From assembly GCA_032622095.1 (NCBI GenBank), contig CP136065.1:24377141-24441140 (forward strand): a DNA stretch of 64,000 nt, in the 5' to 3' direction. Shown one piece after another: positions 13,901 through 22,900 of the stretch. This DNA comes from Siphonodentalium dalli (Eukaryota; Mollusca; Scaphopoda; Gadilida; Siphonodentaliidae). How positions within the stretch are numbered: the first letter of the stretch is position 1; each line of letters begins with the position of its first letter. The notes beneath the pieces were generated by a model that saw only the letters and a program-made list of their open reading frames with translations, was not told where the DNA came from and did no database searches. The position numbers and the translations under genes are program-made.

Positions 13901-16900
13901 GATATTGCACGAATACGCAGTGCATTAAAACAGTGCAGTCAAACCCATGCACGTTAATGTAGTTAAACCTGAGAAGTTTGCCTCGTTTTCTGCATTCAAT
14001 TCAGGAACGTGTTCAATGTGGTATTCTAACTGCACCAACTTGAACCAAACCCAAATTTCCATGTTCGGGATATTGCACTGGGTTGGTGGATTTCCCAACT
14101 AGTATTTCAAGTTTTCCAACTATTCAAAAATTCCAACCATGCACCTCGCATAATATTGGAAATGTTACAACGATCGTCAATTCGGTCAAAAAATTAACAA
14201 AACTAGGAAAATAGGCGATTTTTGCCTAAAAACAACAAATAAATCACTAAATACTGGTTTATGTCAAAACTGCCGTTTCAGGGATGACATGTCCAACTGT
14301 TGAACATTTTGATTAAAGTTGAAAGGGGTGAAATACCCACAAACCTCCCTGATCCAAAATGTGTCCATAAAGAATAAGACATCGGACGCTCTTGATAATC
14401 GGCGATCCAGACAATCATTGGTCGACATTGAACTCCAGAATCGCCAAGTCGATAATTACGTTAGAAATTAATGGGAATGGGGATCGCAATATTATATTAA
14501 TTATCTGAGGAGATCGATGAGTTCACAGTTGGAATGTCGACGGCGCTCCATCCCACGCGCGGCTTACAAATCCCTCTCCCCATAAAGTGATCGAATAGAC
14601 ATTTTTCAATACAGTGAGTGCATTTTACATGCAGAGCACGCAGTATTCCCCTGTGTGACGGAAAGCAATTTACATGCCAGCGTGTGAAACCAAGACTGGG
14701 GCATCAGGCAGATTCTATCCTGTGTGACGGAAAGCAATTTTTTACCCTGTGCCAATGCATTCTCTTATATATGCGAGTCGACCATAGGTCGCCTCGCATA
14801 TATAAGAGAATGCATTGGCCTAACAATTTTAATAATTTTTTCTTGTATTCTTTAACAATTTTATAATTTCACCCATACAGAGCCCCAGACAAACATGAGC
14901 AGACGACACTCTTCTATATGCTTCTATATATGTGTGGGGCTCCCTGCAGGGTAATGGATGTTTTTTATTTTATGTCCTAAAAATTGTCAGAAACATTTAT
15001 TTAAAAAAAATGATAAAAAATTGTTAGGCCGATGCATTCTCTTATATATGCGAGGCGACCTATGGTCGACTCGCATATATAAGAGAATGCATTGGCACAG
15101 GGTAAAAATACAGCGAGTGCATTCTGCATGCAGAGCACGCAGTATTCCCCTGTGTGACGGAAAGCAATTTACATGCCAGCGTGTGAAACCAAGACTGGGG
15201 CATCAGGCAGATTCTATCCTGTGTGACGGAAAGCAATTTTTTACCCTGTGCCAATGCATTCTCTTATATATGCGAGTCGACCATAGGTCGCCTCGCATAT
15301 ATAAGAGAATGCATTGGCCTAACAATTTTAATAATTTTTTCTTGTATTCTTTAACAATTTTATAATTTCACCCATACAGAGCCCCAGACAAACATGAGCA
15401 GACGACACTCTTCTATATGCTTCTATATATGTGTGGGGCTCCCTGCAGGGTAATGGATGTTTTTTATTTTATGTCCTAAAAATTGTCAGAAACATTTATT
15501 TAAAAAAAATGATAAAAAATTGTTAGGCCAATGCATTCTCTTATATATGCGAGGCGACCTATGGTCGACTCGCATATATAAGAGAATGCATTGGCACAGG
15601 GTAAAAATACAGCGAGTGCATTCTGCATGCAGAGCACGCAGTATTCCCCTGTGTGACGGAAAGCAATTTACATGCCAGCGTGTGAAACCAAGACTGGGGC
15701 ATCAGGCAGATTCTATTTGCATGTTATCCCAGTCCTTTTAATAACAAAAGTCGTCAGGTGGTATTCCAGTATTAAGTGAAAATTGTGAATCCCGACGGGT
15801 AGTGGTTATTGCAATCTTGAATGAGTTAAAAAGATAACAACTGGTCTCTCGTTGATGCCACGTTCACGCAGCTGGACAATGTGCCTGGCATTCAATACAG
15901 AAATCTGTAACGATGCCAGAAAACAAACGCGAAAATGCACCTGTACCACAGCGAACTACTTGAGAAGTAAAAACTGTATTGTTCCACCTGTACGTCCTGT
16001 AGCAGTGCTACCGAAATATTCCTGTAAATAGCATGCATGCTCGTAATAAGAATTAACCGTACACTATTATAACTAATGTGCATAAATTCTACACAATATG
16101 TTTTAATTTTGATCTTAAACAAAATTGTGTAGAAATGACATATGACATAATTATGTGTCGGTGACATTTTTTCAACATTGAATATGAGTGAATATATTAT
16201 AATTACTCGTATAGTAGATGAGATATGATCAATTTGAGATACAAACCTCGTAAAAAGCTACCATATTAAAAATCTGGCAGCAACTTTAAAACACAGTGTA
16301 ACACAAAGTTTTAAAAATGCAGCCAGATTTGTAATGTTTATTTTTTATGTCAGTAGCCAATGTATTACTTCTCATGTCGTTAGCTTTGATACATAGATGC
16401 TTTGGATTTATACCAGCCTCGCTGCAAAGTTTGCGGACCATCACCGTTTATGTATGTCATATATGTAACTAGTCGAGTAACTGTACATACAACTTTGGAT
16501 GTATCTGTTTGTTTTGTCAATTAAGTGGGCTTCTTCGAAGGCGTTTAAAACCCGACTTGCCTATTTGTTTGCCAAATGAAATTATGTTTTGCCATGGGCA
16601 AGTGGGAGCGCGAACCCTGATTATATCTATATATTCAGACAAGCCCATCTACAGACTCAAACAATTTAGTGAAATTGTGTCACTTTACCTGTCTATTAAG
16701 AATGTTTAACCCTTTACCCAACAGAGCGGCCCTGTGCCAATGCATTCTCTTATATATGCGAGTCGACCATAGGTCGCCTCGCATATATAAGAGAATGCAT
16801 TGGCTTAACACATTAAAAATTATAAAATTGTTAAAGAATGTAAGAATTTTTTTTTGTAGGCCAATGCATTCTTTTATATATGCGAGGCGACCTATGGTCG

Positions 16901-19900
16901 ACTCGCATATATAAGAGAATGCATTGGCACAGGGCATAACTGTAACCATCACAATGTGGTCAATGAGCCGGTTCCAATGATATCCATATTTGTATAGTTT
17001 TATTGAGACAGACCCAAGATAATTTAGGCTGTTGCAGCTTTATTTGGCCGTTTTTGGCCGGTTTGTTGGGTAAAGGGTTAAATGTTCGTATATAAGCGTT
17101 CCGTGTACAATAATCTGCGGCTCTTTCTCATTATTTGAAAAAGCGAGAAATTACTAGGTTCGATGCGAAAGTTGCGTTCAACTTCAACACATTGCTGTAT
17201 ATCCACAATCGATGATGAACGCACAAATTTAAAATGTCATACTTGGGATTGCGTTGCACACATAACTTACATTGAACATCACCGTAGCCGTAATGCTTGT
17301 CAGCAGGCCGCCCGCCTTGGAAGAAATAGAAGCACCTGTTTTCTCGGAGGCCCGTCATTCCAGCACGTTCGCGAACACCAACTGGAAATGAACATGATTA
17401 TTGAACTTGGAAATCATTAAGATATGTAAATTTAAAAAGACCGATTAAATTCCACAGCTTTTATATTGATTATGGAATGTAGGGAAAAAAACGCAACTGT
17501 TGTATGTATAATAAACATGTTTCCTGAATTATAGGTGCTGTTGAATTTTAAAAGAAGATATTCTATGACTAAAAAGTAGGTGACATGTTTTATCCAGCCT
17601 TTTCTCATGAAAATAAGTTCATATTGAAGTAATTTCAAAAACGCAAATAAGCCCATATCGGCAATATTTGAACCTAAACAGTTTATCAGATGTCTGCTCT
17701 TTATAATGTGTTTTCACTGTGGCACATAAAACGGAATAACGGGTATACATAATCACATTATAGGCTTACTTCAATTAAGTCCAATATGAAGCTATGTGAA
17801 TACATAGGTCCAATATGAACCTATATGTGAATACATGGTTCCAGTATGATCCTATATGAATAGATAAGTCCAATATGAACCTATCTGCACGAGGATATGT
17901 TGGAGTTAGCATAACAATATTTCTAAAAGCTAAATTATATTGAGATATTTTTTTCAAAACACGAGAAATTACACGTAAGCTCACGTTAAACTGAAAGCTC
18001 ATATGTGACCCGCCATATCAAATCCAGTCGTAAGTCGGGATTTTTTTTACCCTGTGCCAATGCATTCTGTTATATATGCGAGTCTACCATATGTCGCCTC
18101 GCATATATAAGAGAATGCATTGGCCTAACAATTTTTTATCATATTTTTTAATAAATGTTTCTTACAATTTTTAGGACGTAAAATAAAAAACATCCATTAC
18201 CCTGCAGGGAGCCCCACACATATATAGAAGCATATAGAAGAGTGTCGTCTGCTCATGTTTGTCTGGGGCTCTGTATGGGTTAAATTATAAAATTGTTAAA
18301 GAATACAAGACAAAATTATTAAAATTGTAAAAAATTGTTAGGCCAATGCATTCTCTTATGTATGCGACTCGCATATATAAGAGAATGCATTGGCACAGGG
18401 TAAAAAATCCCGACTTACGACTGGAATTGATATGGCGGGTCACATATTGGTATATGAGATACTCATTTATTTATTAGTTCAAATAAATTAATTTTGGCAG
18501 GACATTGGCAGGAATTTTTCCTTGAAAAACAGGGAATGCCCATTTGTAACAAGTGCCCAAATTGCACGAACAGTATGTTTTAAAAATAATCTACAAACAA
18601 GTATTTGCATCTATTTATTTTCGGTATAAACGTGTAACTAAAACTTTTATGTCACATACCATGGCATCTTTACACGGACATCGATAATACAGATTGATAG
18701 ATGCATAAAATATTGATATACATGCTTTATGTACTGTGAACGAACTTATCAAATCACAAAGCAGTGAGATAAACGCTCTTTATCTTTACAATATCAGGGA
18801 TTTCCTAATAAGGGACGCTCTTTGTTTGTCCAGACTGAAGAGAACTCATGATCCGATTTTTCTAAATTCTTTCATTCGAATAATTGTAGTCAAATTGTAC
18901 AAGTATCATATTGTTCGTGTATGACCAATGAGACTGGGGCGTCTTAATATTGTAAGGGCATCAATGATTTTACTTACGGGACGGGACACACGTCCATTCT
19001 GCAGAACCTGCGATTGGATCTAATCAATATTTCCCTCCACACATGGGATCTTGCACGAATACCATATTGGGAGTAAAACCCACGTTACTGTACTCAGGAC
19101 CGAATTGTATTAATATTTAACCTGAATATGAATGTGTGTGGCATTTAAAGCCACACGGTGGTTTGCGCTCCAAAATGCACCAAATAAAAAAATAAAATTA
19201 GCTTTCGAATTTGTTCCCGAATTAGGTCGATAAATACCTGAACTACCTTTCTACGGGTATTATATATCACAGAAAGACGCAATGACGTAATACAAAATAC
19301 AACGGGTTGGGTCCCAAACAATCAACAGTCACGCACACGTCATGTAATATAAAAGAGCGTTCCGTGTTAGTCTATTCCTGATATGGAAAATGTCTATGAT
19401 CACAGGTGACCATGCACAGTATTTTTCAGAGAATATGAAGTCGGTATATCAATATTTCGTGTATTTGTCAGCATATCTTACACCTCCTTCCAAATTACGT
19501 AGAAAAAATTTGGAAGCTCGAATGAACCATGCATGTCCGTTTAACGTCATGATAAAAGTATTTAACGTATCTTGTCGACCTATATTTGGTCCCCGAAATC
19601 GGACCGGGTGTGACCACAGCTTGCATAATGTCAGCCTTCTAACCGCCATATATGACTTTAAATCCAGCTAGTTATGGGACCATCTCTATTATACTCAGCA
19701 TAATATATGCAACAAATGAATGAATTTGAGCCATGTATGAGTGCAAAATACACTCATGTGCTCTATGAACGATATAAACAACATGGTAATTACAAGAAAC
19801 CCAATGTCAGAAATGGTAATGCGCTCAAAATCATATATTATATACCCGCATAATTGTAATTATAGAATATAAAGTATATTGGTTTTGCGAATGACCAACT

Positions 19901-22900
19901 CAGAATTCCGTTAAAATAACAATAACAACAAGCACCTAATTAACGAACCGGCGGCCGACTCGGTCGTCTCCGACCACAACCCCCAGTGGGCTGCAGAACG
20001 AAACATGTCTATAAAAGTTGAAATATAAGACTTACAAATTATCTTTTTCATTTCTTTTATTTGTAATTGGCATAGCTTATCACAAACCAGAAATCATCAT
20101 TATTGACATAATGTTAATAACGACAATAGACGAAATTGAAATTCCCAACTACACCTTTTACCGGACTCGGCCTCTGGTCGCAGTTCGCATTTTAACCCTT
20201 CCAAAAATTCCCATTCTATAAATAATACACCCATATGCCCAGGCAAAACAAGAATCTCTACACCAGTATACACGCGGAGCGCGCGTAATAATGAAAACGA
20301 GTTAACGACTCGAGCCATAAACTTATTTTCATTATAATTACCATGTTGTTTTATAATTACCATGTTGTTTTATAATTACCATTTTGTTTTATAATTACCA
20401 TGTTGTTTTATAATTACCATTTTGTTTTATAATTACCATGTTGTTTTATTATAATTACCATGTTGTTTTATAATTACATGTTGTTTTATTATAATTACCA
20501 TGTTGTTTTATAATTACCGTGTTGTTTTATAATTACCATGTTGTTTTATTATAATTACCATGTTGTTTTATAATTACATGTTGTTTTATTATAATTACCG
20601 TGTTGTTTTATAATTACCATGTTGTTTTATAATTACATGTTGTTTTATAATTACCGTGTTGTTTTATAATTACCGTGTTGTTTTATTATAATTACCATGT
20701 TGTTTTATAATTACCATGCTGTTTTATAATTACCATGTTGTTTTATAATTACCATGTTGTTTTATAATTACCGTGTTGTTTTATAATTACCGTGTTGTTT
20801 TATAATTACCGTGTTGTTTTATAATTACAGTGTTGTTTTATAATTACCATGTTGTTTTATAATTACCATGTTGTTTTATAATTACCATGTTGTTTTATTA
20901 TAATTACCATGTTGTTTTATAATTACCATGCTGTTTTATAATTACCATGTTGTTTTATAATTACCATGTTGTTTTATAATTACCATGTTGTTTTATTATA
21001 ATTACCATGTTGTTTTATAATTACCATGCTGTTTTATAATTACCATGTTGTTTTATAATTACCATGTTGTTTTATTATAATTACCATGTTGTTTTATAAT
21101 TACCATGCTGTTTTATAATTACCATGTTGTTTTATAATTACCATGTTGTTTTATAATTACCATGTTGTTTTATAATTACCGTGTTGTTTTATAATTACCG
21201 TGTTGTTTTATAATTACCGTGTTGTTTTATAATTACCGTGTTGTTTTATAATTACCGTGTTGTTTTATAATTACCGTGTTGTTTTATAATTACCGTGTTG
21301 TTTTATAATTACCGTGTTGTTTTATAATTACCGTGTTGTTTTATAATTACCATGTTGTTTTATTATAACTACCATGTTGTTTTATTATAATTACCATGTT
21401 GTTTTATAATCACCGTGTTGTTTTATAATTACCGTGCTGTTTTACAATTACCATGTTGTTTTATAATTACCATGTTGTTTTATAATTACCATGCTGTTTT
21501 ATAATTACCATGTTGTTTTATAATTACCATGTTGTTTTATAATTACCGTGTTGTTTTATAATTACCATGTTGTTTTATAATTACCATGTTGTTTTATAAT
21601 TACCGTGTTGTTTTATAATTACCATGTTGTTTTATAATTACCATGTTGTTTTATTATAACTACCATGTTGTTTTATTATAATTACCATGTTGTTTTATTA
21701 TAATTACCATGTTGTTTTATAATTACCATGTTGTTTTATAATTACCATGTTGTTTTATAATTACCATGTTGTTTTATAATTACCGTGTTGTTTTATAATT
21801 ACCGTGTTGTTTTATAATTACCGTGTTGTTTTATAATTACCGTGTTGTTTTATAATTACCATGTTGTTTTATAATTACCATGTTGTTTTATAATTACCAT
21901 GTGGTTTTATAATTACCATGTAGTTTTATAATTACCGTGTTGTTTTATAATTACCATGTTCTTTTATAATTACCATGTTGTTTTATAATTACCGTGTTGT
22001 TTTATAATTACCGTGTTGTTTTATAATCACCGTGTTGTTTTATAATTACCGTGTTGTTTTATAATTACCGTGTTGTTTTATAATTACTGTGTTGTTTTAT
22101 TATAATTACAATGTTGTTTTATTATAATTACCGTGTTGTTTTATAATTACTGTGTTGTTTTATTATAATTACAATGTTGTTTTATTATAATTACCGTGTT
22201 GTTTTATAATTACTGTGTTGTTTTATTATAATTACCATGTTGTTTTATTATAATTACCATGTTGTTTCATTATAATTACCGTGTTGTTTTATTATAATTA
22301 CCATGTTGTTTTATTATAATTACCATGTTGTTTTATAATTACCATGTTGTTTTATTATAATTACCATGTTGTTTTATAATTACCATGTTGTTTTATAATT
22401 ACCACGTTGTTTTACATCATTCATACAGTAAATGAGTGTATATTGCAGGCATCCATGGCTCAAATTCATTGGATTGTTGCATATATTATGTTGAGTATAA
22501 TAGGAGATGGTCCCATAAATGGCTGGAATTAGTGTACAGTCCCCCTTTAAACCTTTGAAATAAACTTCATTACACGAACCTGCATTCGACAAGGGGCGAG
22601 GGCACTCTATATATATGTGTGATAACCGTTTTATATTTCCCAGGGGATCAGATAGCACTCGGATGCAATCTCGACCTGATATCAGTCTGATTGCGAGAGC
22701 AGAGAATTATTTTCCGACCCGACACTCCAACATCGGGGTTAATTAAATCGGCCAATTTCGTATTCCCTTGTCACGTTTTGATAATAAATGTATAATTGAA
22801 TATGAAGTATTTCGCGGCGAACGTGTAGAAAGTCTGTTTATGTGGCGCGATACTCGATCCACATTCAATACTCCTTCGATAAATCAATAGGTGACGCGAA

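Noticed and set aside
14611-15716. Helitron with 3' hairpins
   Set aside because: The hairpins are far longer than Helitron hairpins and are paired at both ends. No CTRR end or A|T insertion site could be placed.
14618-15741. Several ORFs sharing the peptide CILLYMRVDHRSPRIYKRMHW-like sequence, also at 7303, 35550, 39210, 46559, 48939 and 62565
   Set aside because: These are translations of the 69-bp palindrome, readable on both strands because it is self-complementary. They are not a protein family.
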